Source: a virus
Direction: 5' to 3' (one strand)
Length of the DNA: 41,565 bases
Virus record (IMG/VR): IMGVR_UViG_3300045975_000079
Location: 1 to 41,565 of that record
The notes under the pieces are model-generated. The model made no database searches, was not told the origin of the DNA, and was given only the letters and a program-made list of their open reading frames with translations. Positions within the stretch are counted from its first letter, which is position 1. Every line of letters starts with the position of its first letter. Shown piece after piece: positions 31,401 to 37,958 of the stretch. The translations under genes and the position numbers were made by a program.

Positions 31401-31534
31401 CCGTCGCGTTGCGCCACCGGCCAATCGGCAATGACTTGCGCCAGCGATTGCGGGCGCACACGCTCTATCGTCCGCTCGGTTGGGCGCAGCGGGTTCGCAA
31501 CCTTAACGACGGTAACGCGCTTGGCGAACATCAT
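25418..31534 (-). CDS. J-like tail-tip hub with an inserted LamG/SPRY array, 2,038 residues
   Basis: ATG 31534 overlaps the NlpC/P60 stop. Residues 1-75 are a ubiquitin-like tail I-type domain (RVTVVKVANPLRPTE, GVLVVNVNGERVPRDD), 81-102 a membrane-like helix, then the J/TipJ core (VYSITGSQNAARLGEPIPVG and following, to about 718). From about 720 to 1875 there is an array of concanavalin A-like LamG domains (for example SSMVFGAIGDYIETTDDDRY; NWYIGNRTVFNNGWVGRIDE) and one SPRY-like domain (GKAYWEVICVSRGNLVHIGM, about 1200-1330). J-type sequence resumes (ATSTLYLDRGLDWDAEDEPH) and ends with a Pro/Asp-rich tail. Hub plus glycan-binding array implies host recognition. Confidence 0.9.
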   Translation of the reverse strand: MMFAKRVTVVKVANPLRPTERTIERVRPQSLAQVIADWPVAQRDGVLVVNVNGERVPRDDARELVAGDHVALVMIPAWAQVGVYVIQALIALAISTVVSAIFRPKKPAALVDQAASSPVYSITGSQNAARLGEPIPVGYGEFVQVPDFGSQPYTYFDDANDQYLAQILVLGQGDYLIDEMMVGESTIANLPVGVVDYYKFGPADHLMQEGRIEDAHGIYENVVTSPEVGDQELLPETAGSDPPAIYWRCVSQDYGLVADNPPPGGYTEQDLAWLQSHPSEAIGSTYYWGDYASVGVDMVPVVTWNIVVATAYTGPPYPPGSVIPPSTPTTIEGPWIGWFDACKPGARGDLAMLDFVFAAGLYNTDSGTGELASASVTVTAEFQTITDQGVPYGSVVSQSWTFTAASTTAQRFTRSKTLAAGRYMVRCHRDTASTGLATTSDRCTWFGLKLRIVRKPTTWRVYGNTTLVAVRIRATNGIASAATSRIRFRVRRLLRPLADPTAELVPTVNPADAFADIVMADYGAARPPPVASEIDLPALTTLRDTWAAHSGFNAVFAQKSTVFEALAMALQVVAASPLPLGGLLSVTTDAVKPSRVAMFTEANTSGLVVAYEFDKVGASPGVRVEYREPQSFDAAFVLYPDDETDVDGVSLFGCTSETTANQYARLLWNRKRLQRKTITFDTELEGLLLLPGDRFAMQHAMPHWGQVGIVDEISAAAGPPDATTLLVHGDGSDGSTSIVDTSLYDEPVSVVGGAQIDTAQSVFGGSSMVFGAIGDYIETTDDDRYDLGAIDASTNHTWRLRARWTSIAAVPRVLFSRAQGVPVSAVDAVPSSVVFLAHYDSHDDADAPSGIAGTSTGAVAISGTTPAYGAGSAYWSGAAGNNARIAYTASLAGLFASTEETTIEFSIRIEGGASALRYVFQTDSVSSMQFHVAVDSANRLTYGLRGGGDVITTWTPALNTWYAVAIVVPKGNTINITKHRLYVNGALTHESAVTPGAGTASTPANWYIGNRTVFNNGWVGRIDEVRFTKRALYTTDYTASGPFPNPPTITGSGPGAPMGGYVIYEVGGKLAISVSHNAPAAAYWATWQTTAAVVAAGSWYALAFVIEAGVPRIFVDGTERAGEWVGGDGSQSSFIGLDTTRAGWPLRIAAPSDAPPIVALTWDAATTSIPGLMSADRLRVQYGDASGTAHPQFTRATKACLPTGKAYWEVICVSRGNLVHIGMTTNGGSGSNGAGVGGGYYTVAWSSNGQVTYNNASVASVATYTTGDRLMFAFDAALGSLWLGKNGTWLTAAPPGGTPQSSTHIPITDRNWYPACTPFSPGAGGVCKIDLCTSALYTVPTGFTYVSDDPVYTAPFIDADFASVALLLVFDAQSGARCQDYAATPSVCTGSSASQQTTQKKFNSLGALQCSSAGSYCGTTRAQNVGSGPFTWEAHIRCDTNSAGRIISSQSGSANAVIALKTNLGGTLSFLLRNAAGSPALLTLTTVATITTNNTTWYHVAVTRDGSGRIDIWLDGVSVANTTSSVSPAGAPAYNIGGHGGSEGFRGYIDNVRITEGVCRYTATFTPPSRPFPWYASAETPRPLSDATCKLLMRPAGYHGQQSFTDLSPLRAALTVTGEAMMTRNNAFFASQALSFDGTGDTISAPASASYDLGVIGTGTDFCFECFVWQNPFAKRILATHAYPTSTGNGCGGWWCYTENGRFAITVSKNVTGGTYWSTWQTEQDISVSSMWQHVAFVIENGIPKIYVDGALCAGSFVVTTGAQSTFIGLDTTRADFGLRLGGSYTDSANASITMSFSGQIDNPRLTIGEPVYTANFYPPQAPLALLTGDSAGSVSGGGAFPGWLDEISVIPEAAYTDDYTPETEAFEDPVIGPATSTLYLDRGLDWDAEDEPHAVLLSSEVNGVSESVLCERGAADHIVLLLEPDPFPLFGKGDHQEPTRIAFGTMGSEVRDWVCVTVTPQTQTQVRVEGVTYNPDVYIGALDHQGGGTLPGDVGTWIVAGTPADPSAPDEVIAGIPSSTFADEVLAGTPSDPSADI

Positions 31535-31920
31535 TCGATCCACCGCGCGAAGCGTGCGTGCGGATAGATGACTAAGAATTGCGCGAGCCGTTGCCAGATC
31601 ACGCCGACCATGCGGGCACAGTGCAACACCGAGCCGCCCCAATACAACCCTAGGTGTCCATGCGTTGCGTCGAAGACGAAGCACCACGGCTCGGGCTTGT
31701 CGATCCATTCGGCGTGGTTCGTCGCGTGCCCCTGCACGAGCGCGAGCGTTTGCGCGTGACTCAAGCCGCGCGCTTCGTAGTCTGGCAGCGCGATGCCGCG
31801 ACGCCGGTAGACTTCGGCGCACAAGCCCCAACAATCGAACTCGTGCGGGCCGCGCGCGCCCGGCCGGTACGGCTTGCCGATCAAGTCTTGCACGTCAGCG
31901 ATATCAAGCGGCGGCGTCAT
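31531..31920 (-). CDS. NlpC/P60 tail assembly peptidase (lambda K-like)
   Basis: 129 residues from ATG 31920. Catalytic Cys30 in HEFDCWGLCA, His89 in ATHGHLGLYW and His100 near VLHCARMVG fit the NlpC/P60 triad. Lambda K and relatives act in tail tip assembly and possibly local peptidoglycan degradation during DNA entry. It lies, as usual, just upstream of the J-like gene; the next gene downstream overlaps its stop. Confidence 0.93.
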   Translation of the reverse strand: MTPPLDIADVQDLIGKPYRPGARGPHEFDCWGLCAEVYRRRGIALPDYEARGLSHAQTLALVQGHATNHAEWIDKPEPWCFVFDATHGHLGLYWGGSVLHCARMVGVIWQRLAQFLVIYPHARFARWIE

Positions 31921-32435
31921 CGATCCAGCCCCGGCCATTCGGTGACGCGATAGACGAACGCGGGGAAAGCGCGGTTCAGGGTGTCCGGCCGCCCGGCCAC
32001 GCCGACGACGGCGGCGTTCGTCGCGTTGACGGCGGAAAACGAAAGTTGAAGCGGCACATTCTGCGGCCCGGCCGCCAAGTCGTCTTCGACGAAGAGCCGC
32101 AAGACGACTTGGATGCGCTCTTCGGGTTGCGTGTTCGCAAGCTCCAATTGATCGACGATGATGCGATCCACATTTTGCAAACTGATTTGCGCGTCTTGCT
32201 GGCCGGCGTTGTCGAGGCGCGGCAACTTCAATTCAAAATACGCCGCTTCGTAGTCTTGCTCGCTGTCGTCTTCCAATGTGGCGGTGATGGCGTACGGGCG
32301 ATTGACGAGCCAGAATGAATGGTCAGCCGGCGTGAACATCGGGTGCGTTAGCGTCATGCCCCACAGTGGCGCCGCCAGATTCGGCGCCGACGCGAGCACC
32401 CGTTGTGCCGGGGTGAGATATTGCGGGGTCGGCAC
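31917..32435 (-). CDS. DUF1833-family tail protein
   Basis: 172 residues; the pattern RPYAITATLEDDSEQDYEAA, YFELKLPRLDNAGQQDAQIS and LQNVDRIIVDQLELA is the DUF1833 family of phage tail proteins found between tape measure and NlpC/P60 genes. Likely a tail tip or baseplate adapter. ATGA coupling with the downstream peptidase gene. Confidence 0.9.
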   Translation of the reverse strand: MPTPQYLTPAQRVLASAPNLAAPLWGMTLTHPMFTPADHSFWLVNRPYAITATLEDDSEQDYEAAYFELKLPRLDNAGQQDAQISLQNVDRIIVDQLELANTQPEERIQVVLRLFVEDDLAAGPQNVPLQLSFSAVNATNAAVVGVAGRPDTLNRAFPAFVYRVTEWPGLDR

Positions 32436-32436
32436 G

Positions 32437-34473
32437 TCAAGCCCGCGCGCGTCCTAGCGCATACGTTGATTCAAGCGCACCAGAGAAGAGGGAACCACCG
32501 GTGCGCACGTCTTGCGCGAGCGCGCGCCGCGTGCGATCGATGATTACGTCAATGCGCGCGCCGTCTTCGCTCGTCTCGACGCTGACTTGCGAACCGTTGT
32601 TGTTGTGCACGTGGACTTGCATTTGATTCGATGCCCCTTGCTGCACGCTCGGCGTGGGCAGTGGCACCAAGCCGGACACCGGCAACGGCATCGGCGGCGC
32701 GACGCCAGCGGCCATCGGCATCGCGCCGACGCCGGTGCGCGTTTGCGGCGTGGCGACACTCGCCGGCGGGGCGGCGGCGGCGAACGGCGCGGCGATGCCG
32801 CCGCCACCCATAAACGGTTGCGAAGAGCCGCCACCGAACATGCCCGAAAGCGCTTCGATAATGTATTTTTTCGCCCACAGTTGAAGCAGGTTCGCAATGA
32901 TCGATTGAATAGCGCGCTTGAAAAGCTCCGACGCATCGGCGGCGCCGCGCCCCAAGTTGTCGAAGAATGCTTGCGCCCCCTCGGTCAGCACGTCCATTTC
33001 CGTGCGTTGCTTCTCAAGCGCTTTCGTGTTTTCCTCGGTGGCTTTCATGGCTTCGAGTTGCGCGTTCGCGAAGGCGCGCTCTTTGTCGGTGCCGAGCACC
33101 GCCATACGCGCTAGCTCTTCGCGCGTCAAAATTTCTTGTTTGCGTTTCTTGTCGAATTCGTCGGCTTGCTTGGCCAAGTCCATTTGCACTTCTAGCCGCT
33201 CTTTGTCGGCTTGATTCAATCCGGCGGTGACGCTGAGGTTTGTACGCTGCAATTCGGATGCGCTCACCGCGGCTTCCGCCGTCTTGCGGATCGCGTCTTG
33301 CATGCGCTCTTGCGCTTCGATAAATTGCCGCGCCTCTTTCGCGCGCGCTTCGCCGATCGATTCGTGGGACTTCGTAATCAAGTCGTCAACAAGTTTTTTC
33401 CTCGCCGCCGCTGCGGCTTCGGCGTCGGCTTGTGCCTTCGCTTTGGCGATCGCTTCGTCAGCGAAGCGCGCCGCTTGCCGCGCAAACTTGGCTTTGTCGG
33501 CGGCTTGCTCGCGCTCGACGCGCGCTTGCTCGCGCAAGACTTCTATTTGCGCGTTAATGCTATTCAAGTTGAGTTGCGCTAGGACATTAAAGCCGCCTAG
33601 CGTCTTGGTCTGCACTTCGTCGCGGCGCTTCAACAAGACTTGCAAGCGCTCTTCGGCGGACCCGAGTTCGCCGCTCGCGCTTTGCATGATGGTTTGCACC
33701 GTGCCGGCCCAGAAACCTAGTTGCTTGATGTTTTCGACGAGCGCGCCCGTCAGATTGACAAGCTCGGGCAGGATCGTTGACGCGATTGCGCGGCCGGTGC
33801 CCGCCGCTGCGGTTTTGATTTTTTCCATGTTGTCGTTGAACTCTTCGGCGCGCTTCGCGTCTTCGGCGGTGAACGTCCCTTGCAGCAAGCCGAGTTCACG
33901 ACGCATCGCCGCGATGCCGGCGGCGCCGGAGTTCATTAGCGGGATCAACTCTTTACCCGCCTTGCCGAACACGTCGAGCGCAAGCGCCGTTTTTAACGGG
34001 CCATCGCTCATGCGCGAAAACCCATCGATCAACTTTTCTAGCGCTTGGTCGCTCGTGTCTTTGGCGGTGACGCCGAACGCGCGCAACGCTTGCGTTGTCT
34101 TGTTGATTTCGCCGGCGTCAATGTCTTGGATGCCTTGCGCGACTTTGCCAACCGCCGTCGCGAACGTGCCGGCGTCAACGCCACTGAGCCGCAACGCGAA
34201 TTGCCACTCTTGCAGGGATTCAACCGAGATGCCGAGCCGTTGCGATGCCTTTACGGCTTCGTCCATGGCGTCGATTACGCCTTGAATGCCCGAGATGATT
34301 TCGCGCGCCGTGAACGCGAGCCCGATACCGCCGGCAAAGTTGCGAATGGCCTTCCCCGCCTTCGCCATTTTTTCTTCGACACCCTGCGTGGAGTTCGCGA
34401 CCCGTTGTAGCTGGCGCACGGCTTCGCCGCCGTCCACCGTCAGTTTGTAGATGCGCTCTAACGTATCGGCCAT
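32437..34473 (-). CDS. Tape measure protein, 678 residues
   Basis: Long helical protein, Ala/Lys/Glu-rich coiled coils (LDVFGKAGKELIPLMNSGAA, REQARVEREQAADKAKFARQ) with tape-measure motifs (IRNFAGGIGLAFTAREIISG, LRLSGVDAGTFATAVGKVAQ). A Gly/Pro-rich C-terminal segment (about 555-640) and a final LQMQVHVHNNNG-like region. Sets tail length; at roughly 0.15 nm per residue it suggests a tail near 100 nm, hence a siphovirus. Short for the class but complete. Confidence 0.93.
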   Translation of the reverse strand: MADTLERIYKLTVDGGEAVRQLQRVANSTQGVEEKMAKAGKAIRNFAGGIGLAFTAREIISGIQGVIDAMDEAVKASQRLGISVESLQEWQFALRLSGVDAGTFATAVGKVAQGIQDIDAGEINKTTQALRAFGVTAKDTSDQALEKLIDGFSRMSDGPLKTALALDVFGKAGKELIPLMNSGAAGIAAMRRELGLLQGTFTAEDAKRAEEFNDNMEKIKTAAAGTGRAIASTILPELVNLTGALVENIKQLGFWAGTVQTIMQSASGELGSAEERLQVLLKRRDEVQTKTLGGFNVLAQLNLNSINAQIEVLREQARVEREQAADKAKFARQAARFADEAIAKAKAQADAEAAAAARKKLVDDLITKSHESIGEARAKEARQFIEAQERMQDAIRKTAEAAVSASELQRTNLSVTAGLNQADKERLEVQMDLAKQADEFDKKRKQEILTREELARMAVLGTDKERAFANAQLEAMKATEENTKALEKQRTEMDVLTEGAQAFFDNLGRGAADASELFKRAIQSIIANLLQLWAKKYIIEALSGMFGGGSSQPFMGGGGIAAPFAAAAPPASVATPQTRTGVGAMPMAAGVAPPMPLPVSGLVPLPTPSVQQGASNQMQVHVHNNNGSQVSVETSEDGARIDVIIDRTRRALAQDVRTGGSLFSGALESTYALGRARA

Positions 34474-34476
34474 GAT

Positions 34477-35202
34477 TCACCGCCGCTTGAGTTGCACCAC
34501 GATTTGCCCGGTGCCTTGCCGTGTGGATAGCTCGCCGGGCACGCTATAGCGCTTCGAAAACACAACCGTGATTGCGAATTGCCGGAACTCCGCGCGCGAG
34601 CGCAGCGCGCGCACCGTGGCACCGAGAAAGCCGAGCGAACGCGCCGGCTTGCGCTTCGTCTTGCGCGTGGTCAGCGTGCCGGAGCCGCGAACGCGCATGT
34701 TCGCGAGCGTCGCGTAGGGCACTTCGAACGGCTCTAGGACTAGCACCATGCCGCGCACGAATGGCGGCAACTCGGTTGCGCTCGTGACGATGCGCGAGCC
34801 CTTGCCGGGGATCACGAGCCGCCACCGCCACGCCGCGGTGACATTGCGAAGCCGGCCGGTGCGTTGATCGGTAACGCGATCGATGTTGGCGCGCAACTCT
34901 TGCTCGATCGCGCGCATTGCCGCCGATGCGAACTTGGCGCCGAAGAAGACAACGATGTTCCGTTGCGCGGCATCGAATTGCCGCGTTGGGCGGTTGTCAA
35001 CAATGATCGAAGACGGCGGGTTGCCAATGTTGATTTGCTCGGCGGTGTCAGCGGCGGCGATGCTGCGCAACAGCCATTGCACGTCGGCAGTGCCCTGCTT
35101 TTGCAAGTCAACGTGGAACCGCTCTTGTGTGAATGCTTCGCCGCTCACGACGCGGGTGCGCGTCTTCGGCACGACAAGCGGCGGCGCCAGTGGAATCGCC
35201 AT
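34477..35202 (-). CDS. Tail protein of unknown function, 241 residues
   Basis: Lies between the tail terminator-like gene and the tape measure. Basic (MAIPLAPPLVVPKTRTRVVS, NIVVFFGAKFASAAMRAIEQ, TTRKTKRKPARSLGFLG). Resembles minor tail/HK97 gp10-like tail completion proteins in composition and position but no motif is decisive. Three bases before the next gene. Confidence 0.7.
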   Translation of the reverse strand: MAIPLAPPLVVPKTRTRVVSGEAFTQERFHVDLQKQGTADVQWLLRSIAAADTAEQINIGNPPSSIIVDNRPTRQFDAAQRNIVVFFGAKFASAAMRAIEQELRANIDRVTDQRTGRLRNVTAAWRWRLVIPGKGSRIVTSATELPPFVRGMVLVLEPFEVPYATLANMRVRGSGTLTTRKTKRKPARSLGFLGATVRALRSRAEFRQFAITVVFSKRYSVPGELSTRQGTGQIVVQLKRR

Positions 35203-35206
35203 GGCA

Positions 35207-35587
35207 TCACGACGCCGCTAGCGGGCCGACGTTCACCCATTGCGCCGAAATCCGCCACGCGCGAAAGACGGCATCGTAGGCGTCTTGCTCGCCGGTGAGA
35301 TTCCAACCGGTGCCGACCACGACGGCGCGCACTTGGTCTTGCAGCAAGCGCGCGTCTTCGTAGCCAGCGGCCCATGCGTGCGTTTCAAGCGTGGTTGCGC
35401 CCACGATGTTGTCGCCGCGGCACATATCGGCCACCGATTCAACATCGGACGAAAGCCGCGTGAGCGTGACCACAGGCAGCGCCGGCGGCGTCCACGCCGA
35501 TTCCATCGCATGCCATCCCCATCGGAACGCGGCCACGCCGGCCAGCCCGGCCGCGAGCGCTTGCGAAACTTCGCGCTCGCTTATCAC
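35207..35587 (-). CDS. Tail terminator-like protein, 126 residues
   Basis: ATG 35587 overlaps the stop of the GT chaperone. Pattern (VVTLTRLSSDVESVADMCRG, DNIVGATTLETHAWAAGYED, TGEQDAYDAVFRAWRISAQW) is seen in tail completion/terminator proteins. It would cap the tail tube for head joining. Placement between chaperone and tape measure is less usual than between connector and tube, so confidence is moderate. Confidence 0.68.
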   Translation of the reverse strand: MISEREVSQALAAGLAGVAAFRWGWHAMESAWTPPALPVVTLTRLSSDVESVADMCRGDNIVGATTLETHAWAAGYEDARLLQDQVRAVVVGTGWNLTGEQDAYDAVFRAWRISAQWVNVGPLAAS

Positions 35588-36152
35588 TTGCGCGCCTTCC
35601 GCGCCGGGAACATCCGGCGTAACTCGGCTTGCGAAAGCTCGCGCACGTTCACCGCGTCATCGGGTGGCGCAGCGATCGCCGGTGCCTTCGCCGCTTGGCC
35701 GAACCATGCGAGCCACCCGAACACTTCGCGCGGGCTCATGCGCTCGACGGCGGTAACCGACAAGTGCAAGCGCTCGGCGATAAAAAACAACACGCGATGT
35801 TCCGGCGTTAGTGTTTTGGGGCGGTGGCCGCTTCGTCTTGCGTGGCTTGCTCGGGCTCCGCGTCGGCGTCAGCACGCACGAGCCCGTGCAAGCGGATCAC
35901 TTCGGCTACGGCGTCGCTGATTGCGCCGGCGAATCGGCCGGGCGCACGCAAGACGCGCTCAAGCCCGACGGGGCCGCCGTCCACGTGCAGCGACGCGCCT
36001 AGCAATGACTCGGTGGCGCGCTTTTGCGTGCCGCCGGCTTGCATTGCTTCGGTCAACTCGCCGTAATCGAGTTCGCGCAACTCGGCGGTTGCCCCTTCGA
36101 ACGCTTCGGCAAGCCGAGCGGGCATCGGCTTGCGTTGAAGTTCGAACGCCAT
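35584..36152 (-). CDS. G-GT tail assembly chaperone, full form by -1 frameshift
   Basis: Extended product (about 189 residues) made by -1 slippage at CCCAAAA (35820-35814), joining the 114-residue G product to a second frame (HRVLFFIAERLHLSVTAVER, then RMSPREVFGWLAWFGQAAKA) that ends at 35584. The T part has the 'lhls..eve.Ms..e...Wlayf' motif of HK97/lambda-like GT chaperones. The long form binds the tape measure and the short form the tail tube during assembly. Confidence 0.85.
35808..36152 (-). CDS. G-type tail assembly chaperone, 114 residues
   Basis: ATG 36152, one base after the tube protein stop. Helical chaperone (FELQRKPMPARLAEAFEGAT, AELRELDYGELTEAMQAGGT, SDAVAEVIRLHGLVRADADA) with an acidic C-terminus. 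The frame ends at TAA 35810-35808, five bases after the slippery heptamer, so most ribosomes should make this short form. Confidence 0.82.
   Translation of the reverse strand: MAFELQRKPMPARLAEAFEGATAELRELDYGELTEAMQAGGTQKRATESLLGASLHVDGGPVGLERVLRAPGRFAGAISDAVAEVIRLHGLVRADADAEPEQATQDEAATAPKH
35814..35820 (-). promoter_or_regulatory. Programmed -1 frameshift slippery heptamer
   Basis: On the minus strand C-CCA-AAA fits X-XXY-YYZ (CCCAAAA) at the end of G, with the -1 frame leading without a stop into the T domain. Pairing of both tRNAs after slippage is perfect. Downstream structure was not modelled. Confidence 0.8.
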
Positions 36153-36153
36153 G

Positions 36154-36834
36154 TTAGAGCGCCCATGAGTAGGTCGGCATTTCCGTGAACACGCCCGAGC
36201 CCGAGAAAGCCAAGCCAGCATTGACGCCAGCAGTCACCGACACTTCGCCGATTTCGACGGGGCCGAAGATGTAGCCGCCGTCCGGGCCAAAGTCGATCAG
36301 TGCATAGCGCTCCGTCTTTGGCGACTCCAATGACGCTTGGATGAGATTGCCGAAGCCCTCGCTTTCCTTGTCCACCCATCCGGTAAACGTGAACGTCGGT
36401 GGCTTCGGTGCGCCAAGCACCGTGGTGCTTGAGCACATATCGTCCAGATTCAGCGCGTCCGGCGCTTGCCCGTTGATCGTGATTGTTGCCATGCACGCTT
36501 CTAGCAAGCCGTCGCCGCTATCGGTCGGATGGAAGGTCGCCGCGGTGCCAACCGCGCCAACCGCACCGGCGTCGGTGCTATCGAATTCAAGCGTTGCCGC
36601 GCGCGTGCCGCTGTTGTATGCGGTGATCTTGAACGCTTTGCCGTCATATGCCGCGTTGCCGGTGTCTTCGATCAGCATGTAATCGCCGACCACTGGCGCC
36701 GGCGTCGGCTCCGGCGCGGTCAACGTGAGCACCGCGGGATTGGCCGCGCTAATCGAAGTGATCGGCGCCGCGGTCGGCGCGGCATCGCCGGTTTGGGTCA
36801 GGTACAGGTGCGCATCGCTGCGGATTTTTGCCAT
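36154..36834 (-). CDS. Major tail (tube) protein, 226 residues
   Basis: ATG 36834 with GAGGGAAG. Strand-rich with Ala/Gly/Thr repeats (LTLTAPEPTPAPVVGDYMLI, EFDSTDAGAVGAVGTAATFH) and, near the end, the tail-tube pattern EIGEVSVTAGVNAGLAFSGS, GVFTEMPTY. First gene after the connectors and strongly translated start fit the tube protein. The G chaperone start is one base after its stop. Confidence 0.85.
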   Translation of the reverse strand: MAKIRSDAHLYLTQTGDAAPTAAPITSISAANPAVLTLTAPEPTPAPVVGDYMLIEDTGNAAYDGKAFKITAYNSGTRAATLEFDSTDAGAVGAVGTAATFHPTDSGDGLLEACMATITINGQAPDALNLDDMCSSTTVLGAPKPPTFTFTGWVDKESEGFGNLIQASLESPKTERYALIDFGPDGGYIFGPVEIGEVSVTAGVNAGLAFSGSGVFTEMPTYSWAL

Positions 36835-36847
36835 GTTGCTTCCCTCG

Positions 36848-37198
36848 CTAGGGTTGTGCCGAGCCGCTAGACGCCATCAACACAAGCTCGGCGCGGTTGT
36901 GCGATGGCAACGGGGTCCGAAAGTCATAAATCCATCCGGTATCCAGATCAACGCCGCGCCAATCGGCTTCAATCTGAACACCGGGCGTTTCGCGCAACGT
37001 GATCCGGTGAGTGATCCCGGACAACTCACGGTCGGCGCCGAAAAACTCACGCGAGCCGATCGGGTCGATTGACGCGGGCACGACTTCCAAGCCGGTCACA
37101 GTCACCCACGCGGGCTTGACGACACCCACGAAGCCATCAACCGCCGCGGTGGCTGGCCTTTCAATGCGCATTGCGTGGCGAAGGCGGCCGGCTTTCAT
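36848..37198 (-). CDS. Head-tail joining (head closure) protein, 116 residues
   Basis: MKAGRLRHAMRIERPATAAV at the N-terminus is the common opening of head-tail adaptor/closure proteins ('m..GrLrhrv.iqrp'), followed by strands (WVTVTGLEVVPASIDPIGSR, HRITLRETPGVQIEADWRG). Overlaps the connector stop (ATGA). Confidence 0.88.
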   Translation of the reverse strand: MKAGRLRHAMRIERPATAAVDGFVGVVKPAWVTVTGLEVVPASIDPIGSREFFGADRELSGITHRITLRETPGVQIEADWRGVDLDTGWIYDFRTPLPSHNRAELVLMASSGSAQP

Positions 37199-37782
37199 AC
37201 AGTGGGCCGCCAGATTTGCATTAGCTCGGCATCGAAGCCGCCATCGGTCAATGGCGAAATGGCTTCGCGGTGTTCGTAGGCGGACGCGGCGATACGCTGC
37301 ACGGCTTGCACCACTGCGGGATCAAGCGCGGCCACGTCGTCTACGCCTACGTCTAGCTCGATCACGGCGCCGCCGGCGGCGCTAGCGCCGTTCGGATTGA
37401 CCGCATACGCTTCGGCGTTTGATCCGAAGCGCTCTTGCACAATCGCCCATGCGCCCGTTATGTCTACGTCTTCGGCATCGAACAAGCGCAGTGCGCGAAC
37501 GTTGTTGAATGGCAAGCGATAGCCGAACGTGCCGGCCATAGGGCACCAGCAGTGCCCATAGCAAGCGGTGGCCACTGCGCCGGCGCTCCGGTACGTGGCC
37601 GCGTGCAGATTGATGTTCGCGCGGCGCTCGACGGTGGAAAGCGCCCACGCTAGGTGCCGCTGCAAAATCGCATCGTCACGGGTGTGATAGACGCGGCTTT
37701 GCGCTTTCATATCGTCGAGCATGGCCGCCGCGAGCGTCACGTAATCGACTTCGGTTTGCTTCCAAAGCGTGCGCGCCGTCAT
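37195..37782 (-). CDS. Head-tail connector (gp6-like), 195 residues
   Basis: ATG 37782 overlaps the lipoprotein stop. Helical N-terminal part (ILQRHLAWALSTVERRANIN), a central strand region, and a final helix (AALDPAVVQAVQRIAASAYE) fit gp6-like connector proteins that form a ring under the portal. Normal length for this family. Confidence 0.85.
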   Translation of the reverse strand: MTARTLWKQTEVDYVTLAAAMLDDMKAQSRVYHTRDDAILQRHLAWALSTVERRANINLHAATYRSAGAVATACYGHCWCPMAGTFGYRLPFNNVRALRLFDAEDVDITGAWAIVQERFGSNAEAYAVNPNGASAAGGAVIELDVGVDDVAALDPAVVQAVQRIAASAYEHREAISPLTDGGFDAELMQIWRPTV

Positions 37783-37958
37783 GGGTGTTCCCCCCGAAAC
37801 CATTCCGGCGGCGTGATCGTGAAGCCGGATTCACGTTCGCACCGCGCGCGCTCGGAGCGCGCATCTATGTCGCACTTCCGCGCGACATGGAGTGCGCACC
37901 CGGCGATCGCGAGCAAGACGGTGACGACGGCGACGAATGCGGCGGCTAGCACTTTCAC
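37779..37958 (-). CDS. Small lipoprotein, 59 residues
   Basis: GTG 37958 overlaps the preceding stop. N-terminal KVLAAAFVAVVTVLLAIAGC ends in a lipobox (IAG-C), followed by a short charged tail (ALHVARKCDIDARSERARCE, FTITPPEWF). Outer-membrane lipoprotein, possibly a Rz1-like or exclusion protein, but its place within head genes is unexpected. Confidence 0.65.
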   Translation of the reverse strand: MKVLAAAFVAVVTVLLAIAGCALHVARKCDIDARSERARCERESGFTITPPEWFRGEHP

